Source: Phycisphaeraceae bacterium
GTDB taxonomy: Bacteria; Planctomycetota; Phycisphaerae; Phycisphaerales; Phycisphaeraceae
Reading direction: 5' to 3'
Assembly: GCA_028284155.1 (NCBI GenBank)
Contig: JANQSF010000126.1
Span: forward strand, 1-32,811
DNA length: 32,811 nucleotides
Shown here: positions 23,792 to 31,788 of the stretch, in pieces
Layout: each line of letters opens with the position of its first letter
Position numbering within the stretch: the stretch's first letter is position 1
Made by a program: the position numbers and the translations under genes
The notes under the pieces: model-generated
Told to the model about the DNA's origin: nothing
Databases searched by the model: none
Seen by the model: the letters and a program-made list of their open reading frames with translations, nothing else

Positions 23792-25828
23792 ATGAGCCCG
23801 CTCAAGTTCTTCCGTACTTACAACAAATGGTTCCTGGTCGTTGGGGCGTCGTTCCTGATGGTCGCGTTCCTGATTCAGCCGGCCCTGAGCCTGTTCGGGC
23901 CGAACCCCGCCAAGGAGCCGATCGGGACGATCGGGGACGACATCACGATCAGGAACGAGGACACCCGCCGGGCGGACGTCGAGCTGCGGATCATCGGCGC
24001 GGTGAACCCGCGCTGGGCTCAGATCGCCGGCGAGCGTGACATGGCTAACCCGTTTCAGCCGCCCAAACCCGAGCCGCTCAAGTGGCTGCTCATGGTGCAC
24101 GAGGCCAAGTCGTTGGGCATCAGCGCCAGCAACTTCGAGGTCAAGCAACTGCTCGACTCGGCCGGCACGAACCTGGCCAACCTGCAACGCGACCTGAAGA
24201 AGGGCGACCTGTTCGTCGAGCAGGAGTCGATCGCCGAGGCGTTCCGCAAGTACCTCATGGTTGTGCACTACCGCAACCTGATCCTCGCCCACGGGCACGC
24301 GACGCGGACGGAGATGATGCTGCTGGACGGCATCGGCCGACCGATCCTCAGTCGGCCGGTGCTCGAGCGGTTCGTCTATGACGAACGGTCGAAGGTGACG
24401 GTCAGCGCTCTGCCGCTCACCGTCGACCTGTTCCTGGACGACGCGCCGGAACCGACCGAGGACGCGGTGAAGGAACTGTTCGACAAGCACAAGAACGACG
24501 CCAAGGGCGCGGGCGAGCCGCACGGGTTCGGCTACCGCATCCCCGCGTCCGTGAAGATCGAGTACCTGACGTTCCCGTTCGACGACATCGCCAACAGCAT
24601 CGACGTGTCGTTCGCCGACGTGCAGGCGCACTACAACACGTACAAGTCGTTGTACCGCGAGAAGCCTGACCCGGACGAGAAGATCGACCCGGATAACCCC
24701 AAGCCGCCGAAGTTCCGCGAGTTGGAGACGGACGCGGCGCTGGTCGGTGAGATCAAGCGCGAGATCCGCGAGCAGCGCGCCCGCGGCGAGTTCGATTTCC
24801 GCACCGGTCGGCCGAAGTCCATCGGCAAGGTCGAGCAGATGGCGCGGGCGGCGCGAAAGATCATGCTCGACCAGATCAGCGCCGAACGCGACGGGCAGAA
24901 CTACTACAAACTGGGGTCGGCTTTCAATCCCGTCCCGCTGGACGAAGTGGCCAAGCAGTTGCAGAAGCGGTTCGGCGTGCTGCCGACCGTCGTGGTGCGC
25001 GGCGACATCTGGCTCGACCGCGAGGAACTCGAAGCGCAGGTCGGGTTCGGCGACAGCGTGCTGCTGAGCGACGGCCGCGGCGTGCGTGTTGTGGACTACG
25101 TGTTCAGCGTGAAGGAGTTGGCCGGCACGGAGGTCGCCGAGAACCCGCTGGCGTTGGAGCGGTTGCAGGTTGACGTGCCGGGCAAGCCGTTGAAGGCGCC
25201 GGGCGGCGACAACTGGTACGTCTTCCGCGTGACCGAAGTGCGCCAGCCGCGCGAGCCTGAAAGTGTCGACGCCGTCCGCGAACAGGTCGCCAAGGACGCG
25301 AAGGAACTGTCGATCTACAAGTCCAAGCTGCTGGGCGAGAAGGACGAGTGGGTCCGCCGGGCGACGGCCGCGTCGCTCGACACGTTGGCGGAAGACTTCA
25401 AGAAGAAGGTCAAGGAACTGACGCCGTTCGCACGCATCGGCGACGACGACGTGGCGGCGACGAACTTCGACGAGGTCGAGGACGACGCGGCGTTCATCCG
25501 GCAGGTGTTCGAGCACCTGGAGAAGATCGACCCCAAGACCCGTGAGAACCTGGCGGCGCTGCCGATCGAGCAGCGCATCCTCGCCGTGACCGACGACCGC
25601 GGGATGGCGTTGCATCTGGTGCGACTCGACAAGTACGAGCCGATCACGCAGAAGACCTTCGACAGCGAGGCGCTCGGCTACAACATCGGGTTCGAGTTCA
25701 ACGCCCGCATGGCCGGCGATTCGTTCACGGTTGACCCGCTCTCGCTGGACTCGATCAAACGACGTGTCGGGTTCGAATACATCCGCGACGAGGACGAGGA
25801 AGAGTCGTCCGACGACGCGGCCGAGTGA
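23792..25828 (+). CDS. Membrane-anchored PpiD/SurA-like periplasmic folding factor
   Basis: A 678-residue protein that starts MSPLKFFRTYNKWFLVVGAS. A single N-terminal transmembrane helix (about 13-33) leaves the rest in the periplasm. That N-in anchor, followed by a long charged helical region and repeated segments such as KSLGISASNFEVKQLL (SurA-N-like) and PADVQAHYNTYKS-type spacing, is the PpiD/SurA chaperone layout. A classical parvulin core (with its GxLG and GxGxxP motifs) is not obvious, so isomerase activity is doubtful. The C-terminus is highly acidic (DEDEEESSDDAAE). The ATG at 23792 has GGAG eight bases upstream. It is followed after 31 bp by the epimerase gene, probably as one transcript. 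Confidence 0.72.
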   Translation: MSPLKFFRTYNKWFLVVGASFLMVAFLIQPALSLFGPNPAKEPIGTIGDDITIRNEDTRRADVELRIIGAVNPRWAQIAGERDMANPFQPPKPEPLKWLLMVHEAKSLGISASNFEVKQLLDSAGTNLANLQRDLKKGDLFVEQESIAEAFRKYLMVVHYRNLILAHGHATRTEMMLLDGIGRPILSRPVLERFVYDERSKVTVSALPLTVDLFLDDAPEPTEDAVKELFDKHKNDAKGAGEPHGFGYRIPASVKIEYLTFPFDDIANSIDVSFADVQAHYNTYKSLYREKPDPDEKIDPDNPKPPKFRELETDAALVGEIKREIREQRARGEFDFRTGRPKSIGKVEQMARAARKIMLDQISAERDGQNYYKLGSAFNPVPLDEVAKQLQKRFGVLPTVVVRGDIWLDREELEAQVGFGDSVLLSDGRGVRVVDYVFSVKELAGTEVAENPLALERLQVDVPGKPLKAPGGDNWYVFRVTEVRQPREPESVDAVREQVAKDAKELSIYKSKLLGEKDEWVRRATAASLDTLAEDFKKKVKELTPFARIGDDDVAATNFDEVEDDAAFIRQVFEHLEKIDPKTRENLAALPIEQRILAVTDDRGMALHLVRLDKYEPITQKTFDSEALGYNIGFEFNARMAGDSFTVDPLSLDSIKRRVGFEYIRDEDEEESSDDAAE

Positions 25829-25859
25829 TCGGCCGACGTCGAGTTGATGTGAGACGGAC

Positions 25860-26849
25860 ATGCCTGACCCGATGATCCTCGTGACAGGGGCGACCGGCAA
25901 GGTCGGCAGGACGTTCATCCGCCGGTTCCTGGCTGAGCCGAGATTCAAGCCGTTTCACGTCCGGGCCCTGTGTCACAACCGCGTGCTGGACCAGACCGAT
26001 CGGCTGACCGTCGCGCGCGGCAGCATCGCCGACCGCGCTGTCGTCGACGAGGCGATGCAAGGCGTCACGCACGTCCTGCACCTGGCGACCTGCAAGGAAA
26101 CGCCCGACGACGTGATGGACGTCACGGTCAAAGGGTTGTTCTGGCTGCTCGAAGCGGCGCGGACGAGCGACACGTTCGAGCAGTTCATCCTGATCGGCGG
26201 CGACGCCGGCATCGGTCACTTCTTTTTCCCGCACCCCGTGCCCGTGACGGAACAGCAACGACACTCGGCTTACCCTGGCTGCTACGCGCTGTCGAAGGTG
26301 CTCGAAGAGGTGATGCTCGAGCAGTATTACATTCAATACGACCTGAACGGCTGCTGCCTGATGGCACCGTGGATCATGGAAAAGGACGACTTCAAGTACA
26401 CCTTGACGTTCGGACAGGACGTGTTCGGCGGGCCGCGCTGGTGCGACCTCGTCTCGGCTGACGAGGCGGCGGAGTACGCCCGAACAAACACCGTGCCCGT
26501 TCTGGTGGACCGCGAGGGGCGGCCGATCAAGCGGAACTTCGTGCACGTGAACGACCTGATCGATGCGGTTTTTGCGGCGATCGATCACCCCAAGGCGAGG
26601 CAGCAGAAGTTCAACATTTGCATGGACGAACCGGTCGATTACGAGCAGGTCGCCGGTTACCTCGCGCTCACGCGGCATCTGCCGCGCGTTGGGATCAAGA
26701 CCGACTACTGCTCGACCTGGCTGGACAACAGCAAGGCCAAGTTCCTATTGGGTTGGCGGCCGAAGTACGACCTGGAGATGCTGATCGAAGAGGCGTGGAG
26801 TTATCAACGGGGACCGGACGACCCGCGAAAGGTCTGGTATCCGGGGTGA
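25860..26849 (+). CDS. NAD-dependent epimerase/dehydratase (extended SDR)
   Basis: A 329-residue extended short-chain dehydrogenase. The Rossmann motif is G10-A-T-G13-K-V-G16, and the catalytic pair is Tyr142 and Lys146 in Y-A-L-S-K, with the preceding strand FILIGGDAGIGH in the active-site Ser/Thr position. The C-terminal substrate domain includes NFVHVNDLIDAVFAAI, FNICMDEPVDY and LGWRPKYDLEMLIEEAW, as in UDP-glucose 4-epimerase-like proteins. The substrate is probably a nucleotide sugar but is not determined. The segment FFFPHPVPVTEQ at the active-site loop is unusual. It is probably co-transcribed with the PpiD-like gene. Confidence 0.88.
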   Translation: MPDPMILVTGATGKVGRTFIRRFLAEPRFKPFHVRALCHNRVLDQTDRLTVARGSIADRAVVDEAMQGVTHVLHLATCKETPDDVMDVTVKGLFWLLEAARTSDTFEQFILIGGDAGIGHFFFPHPVPVTEQQRHSAYPGCYALSKVLEEVMLEQYYIQYDLNGCCLMAPWIMEKDDFKYTLTFGQDVFGGPRWCDLVSADEAAEYARTNTVPVLVDREGRPIKRNFVHVNDLIDAVFAAIDHPKARQQKFNICMDEPVDYEQVAGYLALTRHLPRVGIKTDYCSTWLDNSKAKFLLGWRPKYDLEMLIEEAWSYQRGPDDPRKVWYPG

Positions 26850-26970
26850 TTCATTTGGTGTTGTGGCAATTCGTCGATTTGTGTTACAGAGCGTGTTGTG
26901 GTTTGTTGGAACGTATGCGGAAAGCCCCGGCTTCGAGTAGCCGATAAGAGTCAAGACACGCGCCGTGCGA

Positions 26971-27014
26971 CACGATCATCAAATCGCCAATTCACAAGGT
27001 CACCCAATCACCAG
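26971..27014. repeat. AATCGCC/AATCACC-type short repeat upstream of a small gene
   Basis: CAAATCGCCAATTCACAAGG followed by TCACCCAATCACCAG shows repeated AATC-x-CC and TCAC units, less GC-rich than the surroundings. It ends just before the Shine-Dalgarno sequence of the small zinc-ribbon gene. Confidence 0.4.
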
Positions 27015-27028
27015 ATAGGGAGCGCACC

Positions 27029-27388
27029 ATGTCTGACATGTTCTGGGAATACAGCGGCGGCGGGTACGCGGGCGGGGGTTCGCGGTCCGGCGGGTCGGGC
27101 GTTGAGTCGTCGGCCAAGATTGACATTCTGGAAGACCGGATCGATCGGCTGATGCTGACCTGCATGGCGATGTGGTCGCTGATCCAGGAAGAGACGAAGC
27201 TCTCCGAGGAAGACCTGCTGGAAAGGATCAAGGCGATCGACCTGATGGACGGCGTGGCGGACGGCAAGGTGACGCGGCAGGTCGCCAAGTGCGGCAAGTG
27301 CGACCGCCCGATGTCGCCGCGACATGCGCGGTGCATCTACTGCGGGCACGAGCGGTTGGTGATGTCGGCGTTCGACACGCTGGTGTGA
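27029..27388 (+). CDS. Small zinc-ribbon protein of unknown function
   Basis: A 119-residue protein: a Gly/Ser-rich start (YSGGGYAGGGSRSGGSG), a helical middle (KIDILEDRIDRLMLTCMAMW to DLLERIKAIDLMDG) that could form a coiled coil, and a C-terminal zinc ribbon C88-G-K-C91-x10-C102-I-Y-C105-GHE. The ribbon suggests a role in nucleic-acid or protein binding, but no family is recognised. The ATG has GGAG six bases upstream (AGGGAGCGCACC). It converges on the pseudopilin gene, with a GC hairpin between them. Confidence 0.78.
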   Translation: MSDMFWEYSGGGYAGGGSRSGGSGVESSAKIDILEDRIDRLMLTCMAMWSLIQEETKLSEEDLLERIKAIDLMDGVADGKVTRQVAKCGKCDRPMSPRHARCIYCGHERLVMSAFDTLV

Positions 27389-27409
27389 ACGCTTGACGCG
27401 CGGCGTTGT

Positions 27410-27428
27410 CCCCGGGCGAAGCCCGGGG
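27410..27428. terminator. Bidirectional hairpin between convergent genes
   Basis: CCCCGGGC-GAA-GCCCGGGG is a perfect 8-bp stem with a GAA triloop, 21 bases past the zinc-ribbon gene stop and 31 bases past the pseudopilin stop on the other strand. There is no T tract. The loop and GCCC core resemble the REP-like arms at 10874-10897. Confidence 0.6.
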
Positions 27429-27458
27429 CTGAAGGGTTTGCGACGACGTGCGTTTGGT

Positions 27459-28484
27459 TTACGGCGTAGTTGGCGGGTCGAGGGCGCGCCACCAGCGGTC
27501 GACGTTTTCGGGCAGGATCGGGTCGAACTGGTCCGGGTCCAGCGACGTGCGGACATCGCCGGTGCGGAACATGGCGTTGACCAACCCGTCGTGGCGGGCG
27601 AATCGGAATTCGTCGTAGTCGTTGAGCCAATCGTCCCACGTGTCCAGGTCGATGATCATGCCCCAGTTCACGACCGACTGCTGGTAGTCCATCATGAAGA
27701 CGAGTTCGTCCGACTTGCTGCTTTTGTGGAATCGGCCGACGGCTTCGTTGATGCCGTAGCTGGCTGCACCGCCGTCGACGACCTCCTTCGTGCCGGGCGG
27801 TGTTTGGCCGCCGTTGTCCATGTTCTGCCAGATGATTTCGCCGGTGACGCTGTTGACGAGGTTAAACGTGTAGCCGGCCGCGTCCTGGACGTATTCAATC
27901 GACGTGCCTTCGGGCGTTTCGACGATCTCGAGCACGACGTCTCGGAAATCACGGTCGCCGCCGTGCGGGCGGAGGTCTTCGAAGTAGAGGCGGAAGCCGT
28001 TGGCTGGGATGTTGGAGATCTCGCTGGGCGTCAGGTCAGGGTCGATCTCCTCGATGATGAACTGGTCGGTCGTGTTCTGGTCGACGTAGAACGTCAGCGG
28101 GCCGGGGGCCAATTCCATGTCGTAGATGTGATTGCCGCCTGCAATGACCTGCAGCACGTAGGCCTCAATGGGCGTGTCGCCTTCGCCACGGCCTTCGGGG
28201 CAGACGAAAGTCGACTGCTCGTTGAGGTAGGGCGAGAGTTCGCCGGGCCAACCAAAGCCGGCAAGTCGGCTCTTGACCTTGCTTTTGACGTCGACTTCGC
28301 GTCGCGCGTAGGCCATGTGGATTTGGTGCAGGTTGTTGGTGCAGATTGCCATGCGTGCGGAGCTGCGCACCTTGCCGAGCGACGGCAGGACCAGCGCGAT
28401 CAGCATGATGATCAGCGACACGACGACCAGGAGTTCGATGAGCGAAAACCCGAGTCGACACCGTCGGTTGGCGTGTTTCATCAT
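27459..28484 (-). CDS. Type II pseudopilin-like protein with degenerate H-X9-DG tail
   Basis: A 341-residue protein with a prepilin leader: MMKHANRRCRLG, cleavage before Phe13 (GFSLIELLVVVSLI), and the conserved Glu5 of the mature form. The hydrophobic helix continues to ALVLPSLG. The mature globular part is large. It ends with FARHDGLVNAMFRTGDVRTS, which matches the planctomycete H-X9-DG-CTERM box except that Asp is replaced by Thr. Such DUF1559-like proteins are abundant in planctomycetes and are probably exported by a type II/IV pilus-like system. The start at 28484 is preferred (AGGTAGGT upstream). It lies seven bases after the HEAT-repeat gene, likely in one operon. Confidence 0.85.
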   Translation of the reverse strand: MMKHANRRCRLGFSLIELLVVVSLIIMLIALVLPSLGKVRSSARMAICTNNLHQIHMAYARREVDVKSKVKSRLAGFGWPGELSPYLNEQSTFVCPEGRGEGDTPIEAYVLQVIAGGNHIYDMELAPGPLTFYVDQNTTDQFIIEEIDPDLTPSEISNIPANGFRLYFEDLRPHGGDRDFRDVVLEIVETPEGTSIEYVQDAAGYTFNLVNSVTGEIIWQNMDNGGQTPPGTKEVVDGGAASYGINEAVGRFHKSSKSDELVFMMDYQQSVVNWGMIIDLDTWDDWLNDYDEFRFARHDGLVNAMFRTGDVRTSLDPDQFDPILPENVDRWWRALDPPTTP

Positions 28485-28491
28485 GGGAGAC

Positions 28492-29193
28492 CTACCTTTG
28501 ATTAGGGTCACGTTCGCGCAGCTTCACGTGGTCATTCACGACCGAACGCATGCCGTCCACCGACGCCTTGATCAGCGCGATGGACGCCTTGTTCTTCGGC
28601 GAGTTCGGCGACGCGGCCGGGTCGTAATTGATCTTTCTGCCGAGGATCCGGTTGATGGCGCTGATGGCCTTGCGGCGGACCTGTTCGGAGGGGTCGCTCA
28701 GGGCGTCGACCAGTTGGGGCACGGCGTCGATGACGAATTCCTGCCCCAGCGCGCTGGCGGCGGCTGCGCGGACCTTGGACGACTCGTCACGCTTGAGCGT
28801 GTCGACGACGGGTTTCGGGTCTTCCCGCGCGTTGATGCGGGCGACGGCGACGACGGCCGCCTCGCGCAGCGCGGGGCGGTTGTCGGTCAGCGTTTGCTTG
28901 AGCTGTTTGAGATGGCGTTTGTCCTGCATTCGGCCGAGCGTGTAGACGGCGTGCGCGGCGACACGTGTGTCGCTGTCGCTCATGTATTGGGCGACGGTGT
29001 CGCCGGCCGACTCGGTTCTCTCTTTGCCCAATGCGCTCAGCGCGGCCATGCGCTTGGTTGGGTCATCGGACTCGAGGTCGGCCTCGCTGTGGTCTTTGGA
29101 GTCGGCGAACATGGCAACGGCGACGGCCACGAAAACGACAACAACACCCCCACCGATTGCAAGCTTCACGAGTCGTTTCTGAGGCTCGGTCAT
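28492..29193 (-). CDS. Membrane-anchored HEAT-repeat protein
   Basis: A 233-residue protein with an N-terminal membrane helix (residues 10-30: VKLAIGGGVVVVFVAVAVAM), followed by four or five HEAT/PBS-lyase-like repeats (for example DPTKRMAALSALGK, SDTRVAAHAVYTLGRM, SSKVRAAAASALGQ and SEQVRRKAISAINRI). HEAT arrays bind proteins; the partner is unknown, but the adjacent pseudopilin is a candidate. The start at 29193 is chosen because the helix and Lys-rich n-region follow directly; an in-frame ATG at 29259 would cross a hairpin. Only a weak GGAA lies upstream. Confidence 0.82.
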   Translation of the reverse strand: MTEPQKRLVKLAIGGGVVVVFVAVAVAMFADSKDHSEADLESDDPTKRMAALSALGKERTESAGDTVAQYMSDSDTRVAAHAVYTLGRMQDKRHLKQLKQTLTDNRPALREAAVVAVARINAREDPKPVVDTLKRDESSKVRAAAASALGQEFVIDAVPQLVDALSDPSEQVRRKAISAINRILGRKINYDPAASPNSPKNKASIALIKASVDGMRSVVNDHVKLRERDPNQR

Positions 29194-29554
29194 TGTTGTG
29201 AATTCCAGTGTCGCCGGGCGGTGTCCTACACGTGTGGCGACACTGCATGCGCGGAACACATTTGGCTTATCTACCCAACCGCTGTCCTGTCACGATTAGG
29301 ACATTGTTCTGGAGCCCCGCACCGGGGAAATCCGTCTGTGGCCGATGTCAGATTGTAAAGGATCGGTGGTATCGCGGTCAAGGTCGGGCGAGCAAAAGAC
29401 TGGCGGGCCGTCGGAGGTAGTTTCGAAGGCTGGACAGGGTCGTTTCTATTCAGATGGCGGCGGTGGAGGTGTGCGGTTCGCGCGGAAACGCCGCGGCTGG
29501 TGGCTTGTGCGGATTGGCCACCGGTTGGCTGGGAGGGCCGCTGGGGGTTAACCC
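29194..29554. other. Intergenic region with leader hairpins upstream of the HEAT gene
   Basis: About 360 bp with no gene seen. On the minus strand it should hold the promoter of the HEAT/pseudopilin pair and the 3' end of the 563-residue protein gene. Besides the stem at 29206-29245 there are GTCCT/AGGAC (29284-29302) and CCCCG-CAC-CGGGG (29315-29327). No promoter is convincing by eye. Confidence 0.5.
29206..29245 (-). promoter_or_regulatory. Leader stem-loop before the HEAT gene
   Basis: CAGTGTCGCC pairs perfectly (10 bp) with GGCGACACTG across 20 bases. On the minus strand it ends 12 bases before the HEAT gene start, so if transcribed it would lie next to the ribosome binding region and could affect translation. 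Confidence 0.5.
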
Positions 29555-31246
29555 TCAGTGCAGGATCCGGTTGACATAGAACTCGTAGTCTTCGAGTTCG
29601 ATGCGTGTCAGTTCGTGATGGGTCCGCACGGCCCGGAGGCGCTTGGTGTAGAGCTTGCGGTCGGCGATGACGGCCCGACCGACTTGTTGAATGGTGTCGA
29701 TCGTATCCGCGGCCTCGAGGTTGGCTGACTCCAACAGGTCACGGAGCCCGTCGCGGTTGATGTGTGTGGCGATGCGGACGGCGCGACGTGCTTCGGCGTC
29801 TTGTCCGACGGGGACGGTTCCGTCGTCCATCAAAGCCTCGACGGCGCGCTGCTGCGTGGCGACGGTTCTTGTGTATTCGATGCGTCGTTGGACGTCTTTT
29901 TCCCTGGGACGAAACGCGCGGTCGTACTTGCGCAGGTCGCTTCGCCAGGCTTCGCCGAGTTCGCCGAGCACGTACTGAGGGTCGAACAGGCGGCGGAGGT
30001 GCGAGGCCGTTTCGAAGTTCGGGTAGATCGCGCGGTGCATGAGCGTGATGGCCAGTTCGGGCTCGTGGTTGAGCACGCGCTGGAAGATGCGTTTGCGCAG
30101 GTCGATCAGGTCGTTCAGTGCTTCGTCGCCGGCCTCGCGGCGGACGACGCGGTAGACGTCGTCACTTGGCCAAAGGAACGCGTCGGGCGCGAAGTGGTAG
30201 GGGGCGTATCGGCGGTCGAGCGTCTGGCAGGCGCGGGCGACGCGCAACTGAATCGCCCGCGTGATCATCTTGAACCACATCGTCTGGAGCACGCGCTTGC
30301 GCGTGTGCCAGAAGATGAACCACCAGTCCAGCCCAACGTCGCGCTTGGCGACCTGGAGATTTTCAGCGGCGGCAAACTGCTCTTGCAGCTTGGTATCGGT
30401 GTGGTGGAACGGCGCTCCGTCGTACCAGTCCTTGACCTTCGTCAGGTCGAAACGCAGGCGGTCTTTCAGGACGGTGCGCGCAACGGGTACCTGGCAGGCG
30501 TAGTCGAAGACGATGTCCCAGCCGGCGCGTGTTCTGCCAAGTTGGCGGATGACGGCGCGCAGCTCGCGCACTTCCGCGCGCGACATATCGCGTTTGGTAT
30601 TAGGGTGACACAGGCGGTTGAGTTTCGGTTGATGGCTCTGGATGAGTTTGAGTTCCTCGATCTGTTCCTCCGGTCCGACCAGGTCCTGCTCGTATCGAAA
30701 AACGCGATGCCAGAGACTGTCGCGGTGCTCGATGGCGCGCGCCTTCTTCATCTCCTCCAGCATGTTCGAGCCCTTGGCCTCGGCCGCGGTCAGTTGCGAC
30801 CGCGCGAACGACCCGCTGACGCCCATGATCGCCAGCCCGCCGATGAAGCTGATCAGCAGGATGACCCCGGTGGCGCTGATGGCCTGTTTCAGCGTCAGGT
30901 CGGCCGCCTGGATCGCATCGCTCTTGCCGACGAAGACGACGGTGAGCAACGCGAAGGCGACGCCGGCTGTGCGGCGCATCGTGCCGCGGTACAGCCAGAA
31001 GCCGAGCTTGGCCAACATGTCTGTGATCGTCAGCAGGCCGTTGACCGTCTGCCAGGTTTCGTTGAGTCGGCGGGACAGCGGGCGTTTGGTTGGTTCGGTT
31101 GGCGTGGTTACAGCGGGCTCGCTGGGTTCGTCTGAGGGGACGACGTGAAAGAGCTGCTGCTGCGGGTGTCGATCGGTCATCGCGCTGTCGCACACGGGCG
31201 CGGCGGCGTCTTCGACCCGGTCGTCGTGTAGGGGTGTTTGTGGCAT
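29555..31246 (-). CDS. Unrecognised membrane protein with large cytoplasmic domain
   Basis: A 563-residue protein I cannot place in a family. The N-terminal 60 residues are polar and Pro/Thr-rich. Two membrane helices follow at about 93-107 (AGVAFALLTVVFVG) and 122-143 (ISATGVILLISFIGGLAIMG), joined by a short loop. The remaining 400 residues are soluble, rich in Arg, Leu and Trp, and mostly helical (RVFRYEQDLVGPEEQIEELK, DWWFIFWHTRKRVLQTMW, ELTRIELEDYEFYVNRILH). No catalytic motif stands out. The ATG at 31246 has no clear Shine-Dalgarno sequence; Met23 is an alternative. Codon use and the GC-rich third position match the neighbours, which supports a real native gene. Confidence 0.8.
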   Translation of the reverse strand: MPQTPLHDDRVEDAAAPVCDSAMTDRHPQQQLFHVVPSDEPSEPAVTTPTEPTKRPLSRRLNETWQTVNGLLTITDMLAKLGFWLYRGTMRRTAGVAFALLTVVFVGKSDAIQAADLTLKQAISATGVILLISFIGGLAIMGVSGSFARSQLTAAEAKGSNMLEEMKKARAIEHRDSLWHRVFRYEQDLVGPEEQIEELKLIQSHQPKLNRLCHPNTKRDMSRAEVRELRAVIRQLGRTRAGWDIVFDYACQVPVARTVLKDRLRFDLTKVKDWYDGAPFHHTDTKLQEQFAAAENLQVAKRDVGLDWWFIFWHTRKRVLQTMWFKMITRAIQLRVARACQTLDRRYAPYHFAPDAFLWPSDDVYRVVRREAGDEALNDLIDLRKRIFQRVLNHEPELAITLMHRAIYPNFETASHLRRLFDPQYVLGELGEAWRSDLRKYDRAFRPREKDVQRRIEYTRTVATQQRAVEALMDDGTVPVGQDAEARRAVRIATHINRDGLRDLLESANLEAADTIDTIQQVGRAVIADRKLYTKRLRAVRTHHELTRIELEDYEFYVNRILH

Positions 31247-31379
31247 GACGTGCGTTCGCAGTCAGGTCACTTTATTTTACACGTTCGGCGCGCGGTGGGT
31301 GGGGGTGACGAGTCACCCGTCGATGCGGCCGATTGGCGGGATGTGAGCGATTGGTGAGCGGGCAGAGGGGGGGCGAGGG

Positions 31380-31616
31380 TCACGCGGCGCGGCGGGTGTC
31401 GTGCTGTTGCTCGTCGTCGGGCATGACGATGACGTCGTCGCCGGGGTCTTCGGCGCTCTCGAAGGCGATGATGAGCAGGCGGGCCTCGCGAGCGCGGTCG
31501 TGCGTCTCGATCGCGGCGCGGCGATACGCGGCGAGCACGCTCAGGCTGCACGCGACCAGCAGGTACGCGAGCCCGGCGAGCACGGGCCAAACGCGTTCGA
31601 GGGCATCCAGATCCAT
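31380..31616 (-). CDS. Small single-pass membrane protein
   Basis: A 78-residue protein with one hydrophobic helix at about 11-31 (PVLAGLAYLLVACSLSVLAA), followed by a positively charged YRRAAIETHDRAREARLL and an acidic tail (EDPGDDVIVMPDDEQQ). The layout fits an N-out or C-in anchored small membrane protein. No family is recognised. It lies between the 563-residue membrane protein and the VWA-type gene on the same strand and may be transcribed with them. Confidence 0.6.
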   Translation of the reverse strand: MDLDALERVWPVLAGLAYLLVACSLSVLAAYRRAAIETHDRAREARLLIIAFESAEDPGDDVIVMPDDEQQHDTRRAA

Positions 31617-31685
31617 GTCATGAGTATCGGCCCAACAGCCTGCGCGGCTGCAAATCGGCGAGTGGGGTTAGGCTTCGTCCCACAA

Positions 31686-31759
31686 GTAGGGTGAGCTTCA
31701 GCGCACCACGATGAACGGACGGCTTCCCGGCAGCCTGGGTGCGCTAAAGCGCACCCTAC
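31686..31759. repeat. Palindromic GTAGGGTG REP-like element
   Basis: Left arm GTAGGGTGAGCTTCAGCGCA (then CC, 31686-31707) and right arm GGTGCGCTAAAGCGCACCCT (then AC, 31738-31759) are inverted copies differing at two positions, separated by 30 bases. Each arm can also fold alone (GCGCTAAAGCGC on the right). It lies in the gap between two minus-strand genes. It shares its outer GTAGGGTG with 21161-21181. Confidence 0.8.
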
Positions 31760-31788
31760 GGGTGGGCCGGTGACATGTCGGACAAAGC

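Noticed and set aside
23738..25948. Long minus-strand frame opposite the PpiD-like gene
   Set aside because: Antisense shadow; Leu/Arg/Val-rich and without a signal or domain, while the plus frame has a membrane anchor and a ribosome binding site.
29762..31135. Long plus-strand frame opposite the 563-residue membrane protein
   Set aside because: Composition is typical of a shadow frame; the minus strand has membrane helices and normal amino-acid use.
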